This document shows positions 14,840 to 24,345 of a stretch of 64,000 nucleotides of DNA, in pieces. This DNA comes from an uncultured Bacteroides sp. (GTDB taxonomy: Bacteria; Bacteroidota; Bacteroidia; Bacteroidales; UBA932), in contig UREV01000001.1 of the NCBI GenBank assembly GCA_900546925.1, positions 1-64,000 on the forward strand, written 5' to 3'. Below the pieces are notes generated by a model. That model was not told the DNA's origin. It made no database searches and saw only the letters and a list, made by a program, of their open reading frames with translations. The number at the start of each line of letters is the position of its first letter. Position 1 is the stretch's first letter. The translations under genes were made by a program, and so were the position numbers.

Positions 14840-16779
14840 TTCCATTCCGGTTTTGAACTGATTCTGTAGGCGGAAGACACAGGATTGAACTCGGAAATCG
14901 GAGAGTCTCCATCGTGTGTGAAGAAGAGTTTCTCCCTGATGACCGGTCCCCAGTTGTCATTATCATCATAGGCGACACTGACAAGTGTCAACGTTTTCCC
15001 ATAATCGCAGGCAAGGACTTCGTATGGTTCGTTTTTGATTCCGTCAGCCTCATACGTCTGCTCGTTTCCGTTTTCATCAGTATATGTAAATCCGGTCAGA
15101 TAGCCGATGAGGGCCTCGTCCGTAAACTTTGCGGTATCCGTTAAATCAGCTCCGTAAACACAATACCAGTAGTCAGCCACATTACCGTGCTTCTGGACAG
15201 TGACAGGCATCATTGCGTAACCTTCGGCTCCATAGCCGTCCTCCGGGAAAGCAATGGCATATTCATCCCCGGAGAACCATTTCGGGTGGTCAATGCTGAT
15301 ATAGGCCTCCGACTGTGCGGGATAAGGCGTAGTGAATGCATCCGAGATGAATATGGCGGATTCGAAATTGCCTGTGGTCTCATCTACCGGAAGAACAAGG
15401 AAACGGTATTCTGTGCCACCTTCAAGACCGGTCTTGGAAAATGATTCCTCCCCTCTGAAGCCTATTCTGCGAAGAAGGGATACTTTGTCTCCATATCCGT
15501 TCTGTGACATCCATTCAATCTGGGACCCAATATCATTGATAGCGGATTCAACCGTTTCCCCAGGATAAAGGATGTCGGCATAGTACAGTTTTGTTTTAAG
15601 GGTAGGCTTGATATCGCATACAGCCCTGCAGTGGGTGACTTTGCCTATGGTCAGGGAGAATTCGGACTCTCCATCCTCAATCAATGGCGTGGTTATAAAC
15701 TCTTTGATGACTGATGTAGTGAGAGCTCCCCAGCTGTAGCCGAAGGTCAAGATGCAATAATCCTGTCCCGGTTCCAGATTCCCTGCCGTGCCGGACCAGT
15801 CTCCGAAATGGAGATATGCCGTCACGTCCTCATAGGCATTGAACATGGCCCTGATCTGCTCAGTATCCTTGCCTTCAACCTCTTCCGCCGGAACGACAAT
15901 GCTTGCCCACTGGTCATTGTTGCTCGTCTTTACGGAATATTTGACTCTGTCACAGTTTACCTCTGTCATTTCAAGCTGAAGAATGTTGTCTGAAGGAGGA
16001 ATCTTTCCTGTCCTGAATTCTTTAAGCACGACATCTGATATGACTTTTGCCTGACTGTTGACCGCGCAGCACCATCCTACAAAATCGGACTCGCCGTTCA
16101 AGGACATTGAAACGGTCCTGACACCTTTCCCGACATATTGGTCAAGAGCCTGGTCAAAAGTGTAGCCTACATAGTTCACGAGTACATTGATTTCGCCGGT
16201 AAGGAACTTTTCGACATTGGCTTTGATGACTGACTGTATCCTGTCACCGTAACTGTCCACCTCGCTCTTTCTGGAATATGCGATGTAATAGCGGACATCA
16301 TCATATTCCGGAGTCACTGTCATCTTGACGTTAGGCCCGTCAATATCATATTTGATATCGAACTTCATATTCGAGAGAGCCTCCGGGTTTTCACCAGTCC
16401 CGGCCTGGGAAATGGAAAACATCGCTTCCGAATCTCCGTATTTCACTGTAACCGAGGTGATTCGTGACGTTTCCGAAGTGTTTTGCTTGACCGAGAAGAT
16501 TATTTTGCCGGCTGTGTCGTCCACGCCGAAATCTCCGCACCAGTCCGCCGGGCAGGAAAAATTGAACAACCTGACATCGGGTTTGACCGAGGCTCCGCTG
16601 ATATTGTCGGTCAGGGTATAACCGATGTCATACAGACCGCCTTCCGGCTTTGCTGCGACGATTCTTCCAACAGTCTTGATGACAGGTGCCGATCTGTCTG
16701 ACTCCTCCTGTTTCGAACAGGATAAAAAGGTTGTAGGTATCATTGCTGCAAGAATACAGCACAAGAATTTACTATTCAT
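14836..16779 (-). CDS. BACON-domain lipoprotein with FN3-like repeats
   Basis: A 647-residue protein with lipobox TTFLSC (Cys21). Residues ~30-132 form a BACON-type beta domain ending SVTVKYGDSEAMFSISQAG. It is followed by several ~100-residue beta modules with the recurrent pattern YCILTFGYSWGALTT- / EYRFLVLPVDETTG, similar to modules of the protein at 17475-19409. The stop overlaps the subtilase start (ATGA), showing coupling. BACON domains are usually surface carbohydrate- or mucin-binding modules in Bacteroidetes. The role here is unknown but is presumably extracellular binding. Confidence 0.75.
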   Translation of the reverse strand: MNSKFLCCILAAMIPTTFLSCSKQEESDRSAPVIKTVGRIVAAKPEGGLYDIGYTLTDNISGASVKPDVRLFNFSCPADWCGDFGVDDTAGKIIFSVKQNTSETSRITSVTVKYGDSEAMFSISQAGTGENPEALSNMKFDIKYDIDGPNVKMTVTPEYDDVRYYIAYSRKSEVDSYGDRIQSVIKANVEKFLTGEINVLVNYVGYTFDQALDQYVGKGVRTVSMSLNGESDFVGWCCAVNSQAKVISDVVLKEFRTGKIPPSDNILQLEMTEVNCDRVKYSVKTSNNDQWASIVVPAEEVEGKDTEQIRAMFNAYEDVTAYLHFGDWSGTAGNLEPGQDYCILTFGYSWGALTTSVIKEFITTPLIEDGESEFSLTIGKVTHCRAVCDIKPTLKTKLYYADILYPGETVESAINDIGSQIEWMSQNGYGDKVSLLRRIGFRGEESFSKTGLEGGTEYRFLVLPVDETTGNFESAIFISDAFTTPYPAQSEAYISIDHPKWFSGDEYAIAFPEDGYGAEGYAMMPVTVQKHGNVADYWYCVYGADLTDTAKFTDEALIGYLTGFTYTDENGNEQTYEADGIKNEPYEVLACDYGKTLTLVSVAYDDNDNWGPVIREKLFFTHDGDSPISEFNPVSSAYRISSKPEWK

Positions 16780-16836
16780 ACCTGTTTATGATTATATTTC
16801 ACAAGTCCGTGATGATTGTTTGCAATCCTGGGGATA

Positions 16837-17475
16837 TTAGAAACGGCAGATGCAACGGCAGGGATGGGATTCTCCTTTGGGCAAAAGAGAATACAGATCT
16901 TCATCCGGTGACATATTCTCCCGATACTTGTAGGAGTATGCTATCTGGCCTCCACCGTCTGTTGATGACCAGTAACTTACCTCGGGATTGACAGGATTCC
17001 CAGACTGGAGCCCGATGGCTGAAACAAGGTTCGGGTTACCTGCACATTCATTCAGCAGTATTCTAAGCTCGTTTGCGGCGGGAAGATACCATCTGTTGAG
17101 GCTCCCCGGGTTTTTGGACGAGCACCAGGCTACTGCTGGAAAGGTTTCGGCCCAATTGCTGAAGAGCCCTTTTATTCCATCTGCATTGTCAAGCCCATAG
17201 TCAAGGCTGACATATGTCGCACCTGCAATCACGCTGTTCTCGAGGGTGGACCACTTCAGATTTTTCTCATCAAGAGAAACAATCATCCCGTGTTCTCCAG
17301 TCTCGTCTATACTGAAAACAATTCCCTTTATCAGGCCATGATTGTAATAGTCTCCGACTTTGAATCCTGTTTCGGTCTTGTTTCCATTGTCAGGATCTGC
17401 CGGCTTCGTTGACGATGAACAGGCGGTGGCCACAATGCATGTTGTGGCCACCAAAACTAAAAGACAATTATTCAT
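16837..17475 (-). CDS. DUF1566-like (Lcl-type) lipoprotein
   Basis: A 212-residue lipoprotein with lipobox IVATAC (Cys19). The mature part has the hallmarks of DUF1566/Lcl C-terminal domains: a YLPAANELRILLNEC block, EVSYWSSTDGGGQIAYSYKY, and a C-terminus HPCRCICRF in the place of the usual PVRCVR-type ending. These domains occur in extracellular adhesin-like proteins. The start overlaps the upstream stop by one base (TAATG), so it is translated with the gene before it. The next gene follows after 57 nt. Confidence 0.75.
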   Translation of the reverse strand: MNNCLLVLVATTCIVATACSSSTKPADPDNGNKTETGFKVGDYYNHGLIKGIVFSIDETGEHGMIVSLDEKNLKWSTLENSVIAGATYVSLDYGLDNADGIKGLFSNWAETFPAVAWCSSKNPGSLNRWYLPAANELRILLNECAGNPNLVSAIGLQSGNPVNPEVSYWSSTDGGGQIAYSYKYRENMSPDEDLYSLLPKGESHPCRCICRF

Positions 17476-19409
17476 TACTTAACCTCATAAATATGTCTGA
17501 AGACAGTATAAGAGTCTTTATTGTCACCTACGAGCACTCCTGCGCTATATACGACATCGCCTGGAGATACATTGCCGACGCTGCTTTGGAAATACTCGCT
17601 TGCAGGCCATAACATTTTTGGAGATTGGCTGCCGGTCTCCCAGTTATATCCGTTGAGGAAATGGTCTTTAATCTCTTCGTCCGACTTGTCATATAGATCT
17701 CTGGAATTGATTGATGAACTGCATCCGTACAGTTTCGCCGGAGCGTCCGGATTGATGTAGAACCACAGAGTAAGCCATGTCCCCGAGTATGAAGGAAGTA
17801 CTTCTGAAATCTGCGGAGTGTCGTAAACACTCTTTGTGGTTACTTTCAGAACAGCAGCATCGGTGGTATAAGTGCCATCAGCCGTGATTCCGACCGCATA
17901 GCAAAGATACTCCGTTCCCGGATTCAGCCCCTCGATCTTATATGACACATATGCGGTGTTCAGCCTTCTGTGGAGGAACTCCTTCCTGTCTGCATATTCT
18001 TTCAGGCTCCAGCTGTCGTAAAGTTCGTCAATTACGTTGTCGTTATACTTCCTTACAGCAGCATTTATGCTTTCCTTGTCATTAAGGTTCCCTCCAAGGC
18101 TGATGAAATCGGACATCGGCATATAGTTTGCCATAAATGGCCTGTTCTCGTAATATGGACTATATGAAACCTCAAACGAGTCTGTCGCAATTGAAGAGCT
18201 CATAATTGAGAAACTCTGCTGCTGGTCAGGAGATGCGGCGGAGGTGTGGAACTCTTCTTTGGTAAGCCCGGTTGTCACCTCGCCGGCGAAATAGCCGAAC
18301 ACCAGCAGGCAGTAATCTTCATCCGGCACCAGAGGACATTCGTAGATTGTTGTATTGCCGCTATATACATCTGAAGATATTGTGCTTCCCTTCGATTCTA
18401 TGACAGCATTAATTATGTCATTGTCCGACAGGTAGTTGCCTGAATTATCCTTCAAATACCGGCTGCGTTCGAAAACGGCAACATACGATTCCGAATGCGC
18501 CGGCACGACAGAATAAGAAGCATCTGAATGTCCGATCAGACCCTGGACGACGGAAAACGTATTTTCCGGAGGGGCGGCTGTTGTGACCTGTTTTACGACT
18601 GGAGCAGTTGTCGCCGTACCGTCCGGACCGATGCCGACAGCGAAAACAAAATAAAGGCTGGCCGCTGTCAGTCCATTCGAGGAGGTGAAGTCCTCCACAA
18701 CAGGCCCGAACGATGACACCATCGACACTGTATATGGAACATCCACCTGATTCTGGGCCGCAAGTTCAGTTATATAACTTGGGAGGAAGTCTATTATGCC
18801 TTCAGGCTGACTCCCGCACAATTCCTCATAATATGATGCCGGGAAAACATCATAGAAATATGCGCATTCGTCATCGGACGGAGCGATAGTTACCGTGAAG
18901 GATGTTGTCTGGATATTCGATACCGAAATCTCGAAGTCGCAGTTGACGTTTTCTACAGCCGGCGTCCGGAAATCCATTCTTTCAATTTCAGTCAATTTCG
19001 TGCCGTCAGGTTGAAGCCCATACACATATATGGTATACTCTGACGACTGCATCAGACCGGAAAATCTCCACCTTACATCCCCTCTCTTAAGCTCGCTGGA
19101 AAGGATTTCTGTCATGGAAACTCCCTGATTGTCAGCAATATATTGGATATTCTCGATATCGGAGGAGAAAATATCCCCGTCCGTCTTGCCGGCCACATCT
19201 TCCTTTACCACGAGGTTGAAGAAATACGGCATGGATTTATCTTTCGGCACGAAATCGACATATACATATCCGGCCTTGAGGTTCGAGATATTGATGGTGA
19301 AATCCTTTTCTTCCGGGAAACTGTCTTTCCGGCAAGACTGGAACAATGTAAGCATCAATGCGGCAGACAGTATGCCTATGATACTCCTGTATCCGAGTTT
19401 ATTCTTCAT
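17475..19409 (-). CDS. Large lipoprotein with FN3-like repeats
   Basis: A 644-residue protein with lipobox TLFQSC (Cys26). It is made of four to five ~110-residue beta modules, each ending in a YTIYVYGLQPDGT-, YFVFAVGIGPDGT-, YCLLVFGYFAGEVTT- or YLCYAVGITADGT-like strand followed by a V(T/K)T linker. These resemble FN3-like modules and are related to those in the protein at 14836-16779, so the two genes are probably an ancient duplication. No enzymatic motif is visible. It starts 20 nt after the previous gene in the operon and overlaps the next by one base. Confidence 0.72.
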   Translation of the reverse strand: MKNKLGYRSIIGILSAALMLTLFQSCRKDSFPEEKDFTINISNLKAGYVYVDFVPKDKSMPYFFNLVVKEDVAGKTDGDIFSSDIENIQYIADNQGVSMTEILSSELKRGDVRWRFSGLMQSSEYTIYVYGLQPDGTKLTEIERMDFRTPAVENVNCDFEISVSNIQTTSFTVTIAPSDDECAYFYDVFPASYYEELCGSQPEGIIDFLPSYITELAAQNQVDVPYTVSMVSSFGPVVEDFTSSNGLTAASLYFVFAVGIGPDGTATTAPVVKQVTTAAPPENTFSVVQGLIGHSDASYSVVPAHSESYVAVFERSRYLKDNSGNYLSDNDIINAVIESKGSTISSDVYSGNTTIYECPLVPDEDYCLLVFGYFAGEVTTGLTKEEFHTSAASPDQQQSFSIMSSSIATDSFEVSYSPYYENRPFMANYMPMSDFISLGGNLNDKESINAAVRKYNDNVIDELYDSWSLKEYADRKEFLHRRLNTAYVSYKIEGLNPGTEYLCYAVGITADGTYTTDAAVLKVTTKSVYDTPQISEVLPSYSGTWLTLWFYINPDAPAKLYGCSSSINSRDLYDKSDEEIKDHFLNGYNWETGSQSPKMLWPASEYFQSSVGNVSPGDVVYSAGVLVGDNKDSYTVFRHIYEVK

Positions 19410-19429
19410 AGTATTTAATCATTTGATAA

Positions 19430-20725
19430 TCATTCTTTTGTCAGAGAGTATCCATTGCCGTAATTAGTGAATCCGGCTCCATAAATAGGGTCATATGTGC
19501 CGATGGATATGGTAGGATCAATTGAAATTGTCCTGCAGTCGGCTGAAACATTGAACACAATAGGAGACATAGCCGAGCCGTCTTTCAACCTTGCCGCACA
19601 TTGATCCCCATATTCATTCTTGACTGTCTCTGACGTTGAGATGCTGAGTGTCATGTCAACTGGGGAGAATGTGGCATATATAGTCTCTTCCTTATCCCTC
19701 TTGCTGTAGTTGAACCATCTCTTCAATATAAGGTTTCCCTTGTCCGGATTATCGCTTTCCACAATCGGCATTGTAAATTCCAGCGGAGTATTTGCCTGAT
19801 TTGTATATTTCACTGTCCAACTTCCAACGAGTGCATTTGCGGAGATTTCCGGGGTGTCTCCATCCTGATTGATTTTGAATGAGCACAAATCTCTGCCGTC
19901 CGACCTCAGCACTACTTCCGCACTGCGCTTGTATCCGTCATTTGCAGCTATATCGAACACCAGAATCTCATTGCGGATTGCCTTGGTTTCCACATAAGTG
20001 AGCCAGTTGCAATCCTGAGGGATGACAATGTCATAAGACACATTCGCACTGACGGGAACATTGATCTGACTTGCCTCTCTTGGTGCATCAAAATCATTAT
20101 TGCTCAGTGATATACATCCCTCCTCAAAATATATGGCGGCGATTGCAGCATTTGAACTGTTACCAGCAAATACGATTACCTTGCCGTTCAATGATCCGCT
20201 TTCCGGTGCGGTGACTGCAATAGTACCATCTCCTGACTTTTCCGCAAGCCATCCTGCATCCGGGGAGAAATAGAGCTCGACATCCTCATCAGTGCCTGAG
20301 ACTGAATAATTTAATGTTACGCTCTGGCCATGCAATATTGCTGTTTTGTCTTCTGCGCAGATTTTGAATGAGAATTTCTCGGCCTGGGAAACTATAGGTA
20401 TGACAACGGAACTTCCGTCAGCAAGTGTGAATGTGACTTCGGTCTCGGATTCGTCAATAATGATTCCATCGCTGAAATTGATGATGATCGGCTCTCCCTG
20501 GCTCAAGGTGAATGACATTCCTGTGACATTGCCATTTTCATCCTTGATTTCGGAAACTGATGTGATGTAAATGTCTGATTCGATGTTTTTCAATCTTTCT
20601 TCCAGATCCGAGATTCTGGTTTCAAGCTTGGATACTCCATCTTCCACTTTGTCCAACCTGTCCTTGAGGCTGGAACATCCTGCCAAAGCTGCGGCTAAGG
20701 CTAAGACAATAAAGGTTTTTTTCAT
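19430..20725 (-). CDS. DUF4988-like coiled-coil / BACON lipoprotein
   Basis: A 431-residue lipoprotein (LAAALAGC, Cys17). Directly after the lipid anchor is a ~35-residue coiled coil (LKDRLDKVEDGVSKLETRIS and onward), then a beta region (ENGNVTGMSFTLSQGEPIII). This is the order of DUF4988/PL29-N-terminal-like domains. A BACON-like domain follows at ~200-290 (INVPVSANVSYDIVIPQDCN to CSFKINQDGD), and the C-terminal ~130 residues are a lipocalin-like beta domain. It is the first gene of the operon that runs to the subtilase. A coiled coil next to the lipid anchor suggests oligomerisation at the membrane surface. Confidence 0.78.
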   Translation of the reverse strand: MKKTFIVLALAAALAGCSSLKDRLDKVEDGVSKLETRISDLEERLKNIESDIYITSVSEIKDENGNVTGMSFTLSQGEPIIINFSDGIIIDESETEVTFTLADGSSVVIPIVSQAEKFSFKICAEDKTAILHGQSVTLNYSVSGTDEDVELYFSPDAGWLAEKSGDGTIAVTAPESGSLNGKVIVFAGNSSNAAIAAIYFEEGCISLSNNDFDAPREASQINVPVSANVSYDIVIPQDCNWLTYVETKAIRNEILVFDIAANDGYKRSAEVVLRSDGRDLCSFKINQDGDTPEISANALVGSWTVKYTNQANTPLEFTMPIVESDNPDKGNLILKRWFNYSKRDKEETIYATFSPVDMTLSISTSETVKNEYGDQCAARLKDGSAMSPIVFNVSADCRTISIDPTISIGTYDPIYGAGFTNYGNGYSLTKE

Positions 20726-20823
20726 TCAATCAATATTTTTTAGGTTTGATAATCAATACTCAGACAGAATGTTGATTATCAGCAAAATTCTATATCAGGG
20801 CTATTGTAGCTTCGTTTATTTCT

Positions 20824-20831
20824 CAAATGTA
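20824..20831 (-). promoter_or_regulatory. -7 box of the subtilase/lipoprotein operon
   Basis: CAAATGTA reads TACATTTG on the minus strand, a match to TAnnTTTG. It would give a leader of ~90 nt. No clear -33 is seen. The rest of the 293-nt gap (20726-21018) is AT-rich and shows no gene. Confidence 0.45.
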
Positions 20832-21018
20832 TATATAAAATTTGAACTTCGGTGCGGTTTGAAGAGGAAATTTGAGCCAATATTTCTCTTTAACGATTTA
20901 GGGACCTTCAAAAAATAACCAATATCATCTTATGCAAATTTGAAACAGGCTATTTTTTATATTGCTGCACAAAAGCGATTGTGAAATCAACCGATCCTGA
21001 GCCATAGCTGACATTGCG

Positions 21019-21516
21019 TCAAGACAGTATCCCCCTCCTGATCTCGCCGGCGACCTCTGCCGCCTCCGCAATCCCGAATTTCTGCATTTTAGGAAGGACA
21101 AAGAGCAGGACGGAGCAGGCAATGGCAAGGAAGAGGGCGGTGATGAGCAGGACAATGCTGTTCAGCGTGAAGTATTTGCCTGCCAGCCAGAAGGATGCGA
21201 GGAAGATCAGGGCGGCGGTGGCATCTCCGGCCATGCTGGAGCCTTCGCCGGATCTGATGTCGATGCGGTATTCGTGAGCTCCGTCCGGATTGGAGCGGTA
21301 TTCGGAAGGAATTTCACATATATCGCAGACAATGAAGCGGTTGCGGTTCCAGGAAGAATAGTCCGCCAGAATCCGTCCGCCTCCGATTTCGGATACCTTC
21401 TTTCCGCATGTCACGGAATTGAAGACCTCCCGGACCAGGGTATCGTAATCCCTGTCTGTATTTATTGTGATGGACTCTCTCGTGTCCAGATAAATGCTTG
21501 AATCAAAACCTGTCAT
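21019..21516 (-). CDS. Uncharacterised two-helix membrane protein (GRIL/VCDI family, copy 2)
   Basis: A 165-residue paralogue of the protein at 5691-6245. It has GGGRILADYS, RFIVCDICEIP and EYRIDIRSGE, then two helices at ~97-113 (AALIFLASFWLAGKYF) and ~116-138 (IVLLITALFLAIACSVLLFV), and a C-terminal amphipathic helix. It lies 3 nt downstream of the ABC exporter remnant, so it was probably co-transcribed with that gene before its decay. The function is unknown. Confidence 0.72.
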   Translation of the reverse strand: MTGFDSSIYLDTRESITINTDRDYDTLVREVFNSVTCGKKVSEIGGGRILADYSSWNRNRFIVCDICEIPSEYRSNPDGAHEYRIDIRSGEGSSMAGDATAALIFLASFWLAGKYFTLNSIVLLITALFLAIACSVLLFVLPKMQKFGIAEAAEVAGEIRRGILS

Positions 21517-21519
21517 ATC

Positions 21520-22790
21520 TTATTTGATTTCAATGTTACCTTCGCAGAGCCCCGCAGCGCCCTCGCGGTGTGTTATCATGATAATGGTCCTTCCGGCCGC
21601 CCCTTCCTTCAATCTCTCCATCAGAATAGCCTCTGTGGCATTGTCCAATGCCGAGGCGGGCTCGTCGAGCAGCATTATCCTGCCGCCTCTGAGCAGACCT
21701 CTTGCAATGGCGATTCTCTGGGCCTGGCCTTCGCTCAGTCCCGTTCCGGATTCACCGCAGACGGTGTCGAGCCCAAGCGGAAGTTCCTGTATGAAATCGG
21801 CGGCTGCATTGTGAAGAGCCTCCTTCATCTCCGCTTCATCCGCATTCGGGTTGCCGAGCAGGAGATTCTCCCGTATTGTCCCTGAGATCAATGAGTTGCC
21901 CTGAGGAACATAGGTTATGTTGCAGCGGGTCAGAGGGGATGCGGCCGCCTCTTTCTCCCCGTCGTATATCGTGACAGAGCCCTCGTCGGGGGAGAGCAGG
22001 GCCAGCGCAAGCCTGACCATGGTGCTTTTTCCCGCTCCTGTCTCGCCCGTCACAGACGTTATTGAACCTGGCCGGAAATCGTATGTGAAATTCTTGAGTA
22101 CCGGTTCGCAACCGTCAGGATATGAGAATGTTACATTGGAAAATCTGATTCCCGGAACGCCGTTGAGTCTTATCGGTTCGCCCTGCTCCTCCAATGGCAT
22201 TCCGGTCAGTTCGCACAGCCTTTCCACACTCGACAATGTCCTTGCGAATGCCGGAATCTGCCGGCTCAGGTCCACGACCGGCCTCTGCACCATGGACACG
22301 AGCTGGAGGAATGCCGCCATTTCTCCAAAACTGACCGTCCCGGCCGCCAGACCTTTTATTCCCCTGAGCATTACGAAAAGGTATCCTCCCGAGAATCCGG
22401 CCTGAACCATTGTCCTGGAAAAGATGGAATAGTCCGTCCTGTCCAGAATTTTCTTCTGCAATCCCTCCTGGAGGTTGTTCAGCTCGTCTGTGCTCCTCGA
22501 GGTGTACTCCAATGCGGAAATCAATGTCCTATGCTGGATATTTTCCTATATGTGGCTCTGTACCAGGCTGTCGGAGCGTCTTATGTCAGATGTCAGCCCG
22601 CGCATTTTCCTGACGAAGCCCTTGCTCAGCAGCACTGCGACCGGCATGATAGCGAACAGAATCGCAGCGAGTTTCCAATCCATTCCGGCTAGAATCCAGA
22701 GCGCCCCGCAAAGCTGGAATGCAGTGACCAGAGCGGATGGAAGTTTCGAGAAAAGTTTTAGTTCTTCCGGTTTATCAAGCAGACCACGAC
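21520..22790 (-). pseudogene. ABC exporter (fused permease/ATPase), 5' truncated with in-frame stop
   Basis: The C-terminal ~230 residues are a good ABC ATPase: Walker A GETGAGKSTM, the Q-loop in YVPQGNSL, the signature LSEGQAQRIA, Walker B IMLLDEP and the switch His in ITHREG. Upstream the same frame encodes part of the exporter membrane domain (KPEELKLFSKLPSALVTAFQ, LCGALWILAGMDWKLAAILF) up to about 22790, where the rhuM gene begins. In this part a TAG near 22548 interrupts ...VQSHI*ENIQHRT.... The first half of the permease is gone. A shorter protein could start at ATG 22524, but it would lack most membrane helices. The insertion of rhuM is the likely cause. Confidence 0.82.
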
Positions 22791-23771
22791 CTTTACCATC
22801 GTGTCCATCTCGTCCGTATGGCTCTCGGCAATCATCAGTGTCAGGGCCACGAGGGATGCATCGGAGATGCGCTTTGATCCATCGGGGCGGTACAGGATGC
22901 CGTTGTTCTGCATGAACCAGAGGAAGAGCGTGGCTGCGATTCGTTTGTTGCCGTCCACGAAGGAGTGGTTCTTGACGACAAGATATAGCAACATTGCGGC
23001 CTTCTCCTCAATGCTTGGGTAGAGGTCTTTTCCTTCCCAGGTCTGGTATATCTGTCCGATGCTACTGTGGAAGGATTCGTCTTTTTCGACACCAAACAAG
23101 TTGCTTCCTCCGAATTTCTCCTTGAGGCTCTGGATGGCTTGGATGGCGTTCTCGTATGTTGCGTGGAATCGTTCAGGGACAGTCGTGTCGGCGATTTTCA
23201 GGCTTTGGTAATCGTAGGCATCCAGTGTGTCGAGGGCGTATGTGTAGTCGCGAATTACATCGAACAGATCCGTCGTCTGGTCTGAAGTGAGTAGCAGTTC
23301 CTTGCTGAATACATTTTCAAGCAGGCCGACTGCCTTTTTCAAGTCTTCATATTTCTGTTCGGATACCGCGTTCCGATTGATGGCGAATCCTTTGAGCATA
23401 TACTGCTTGAGGACCTGTGTCGCCCAGATGCGGAATTTCGTGGCCCTGAATGAATTTATCCGGTAGCCGATGGATATGATGGCATCAAGGTTATAATACT
23501 TGACTTTCTCGTCAGATGTGCCTCTGGCGCCACTCTGCGCGGTAATTAAAAAATCTTTAACTACCGTGCCGGCATCCAGCTCACCGCTTTTAAATATCTT
23601 CTTGAAATGGTAGGAGATATTTGGCACAGTAACATCGAACAATGCGGCTATCGCTTTCTGATTGGCCCAGATTGTTTCGTTCACCGGGTCAACCATCGCT
23701 TCCATCTTGACCAGTCCGTCTTCGGACTTGTAGATTACTATGTCGTTTCTCTCTTCCATATTATCATTCAC
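22758..23771 (-). CDS. rhuM: RhuM-family protein with C-terminal Fic/Doc-like motif
   Basis: A 337-residue member of the virulence RhuM family. The N-terminal part has the conserved TIWANQKAIAALFDVTVPNI and the block AGTVVKDFLITAQSGARGTS followed by YYNLDAIISIGYRINS. The C-terminal part contains HSFVDGNKRIAATLFLWF, a Doc/Fic-type HxFxDGNKR motif, so it may transfer a nucleotide or phosphate moiety to a target protein. Family length is normal, and the gene appears intact. Relatives are found in mobile islands and as possible toxins. An in-frame ATG at 23759 is an alternative start. It sits across the 5' half of an ABC exporter gene, and palindromic repeats lie upstream. Confidence 0.85.
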   Translation of the reverse strand: MNDNMEERNDIVIYKSEDGLVKMEAMVDPVNETIWANQKAIAALFDVTVPNISYHFKKIFKSGELDAGTVVKDFLITAQSGARGTSDEKVKYYNLDAIISIGYRINSFRATKFRIWATQVLKQYMLKGFAINRNAVSEQKYEDLKKAVGLLENVFSKELLLTSDQTTDLFDVIRDYTYALDTLDAYDYQSLKIADTTVPERFHATYENAIQAIQSLKEKFGGSNLFGVEKDESFHSSIGQIYQTWEGKDLYPSIEEKAAMLLYLVVKNHSFVDGNKRIAATLFLWFMQNNGILYRPDGSKRISDASLVALTLMIAESHTDEMDTMVKVVVCLINRKN

Positions 23772-23960
23772 TCAAGCAATCATAAAGTTAGTAAAAGTTT
23801 TTGATTCTATTTACGATAACTCTTGCATATCACAATCCCTCTGGGGTAAAAGGAACTCCGATACAGCTTAAGAGTGAGTCAAACGTTCTCTGTTCTCCGA
23901 GCCTTTTTCCTTTTATATGCGTTATTCATTCTTCTGAACTGCTGTCAGTAAGTCTATGTT

Positions 23961-24170
23961 GCAATAATATTTCAGACCACCTGGCGGGATGGCCAGTTTC
24001 TCTAACAAGACGCAATGCGCTAATACTTAATGCGTTACGCTGACATTGATCCGTCAGAACACCTGCCAGGTTGTATGTTTTTTCATAGGACCTGGCAGGT
24101 GTATTTTATTGCAATATCTTGATATTCAAATAGATAACTCTTTTGCGACCCGCCAGGTTGTCTGAAATTT
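23961..24170. repeat. CCTGCCAGGTTGT palindromic repeats, locus 1
   Basis: Three related pieces. An inverted copy of GCCAGGTnGTCTGAAATA lies at 23961-23990. A hairpin lies at 24059-24102 with 12-bp arms ACACCTGCCAGG / CCTGGCAGGTGT around a 20-nt loop containing GTTTTTTCATAGGA. A direct copy CCGCCAGGTTGTCTGAAAT lies at 24150-24168. The same set recurs, rearranged, at 46322-46519. The rest of the 570-nt gap between rhuM and the glycosidase fragment shows nothing else. Confidence 0.75.
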
Positions 24171-24345
24171 CCGCAACGCAGCATCTGGGCGAATGGTCAC
24201 CGACTTCGTGATGTATGACCACACTGGCCCGCGCGAGATTGTGCTCATTGAAAAATCCTGTGACAGAGGAAGCAAGAGGGTGGCATGTGGAGCAGGAAGC
24301 GAGAGGAGTCATGTGACTGAGCTTAAACTGATGATGAAAAGAATA

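Noticed and set aside
24193..24345. N-terminal part of the open frame ending at 24750
   Set aside because: It runs through the repeat zone, has no signal peptide, and its composition differs from the clear beta-sandwich part that follows.
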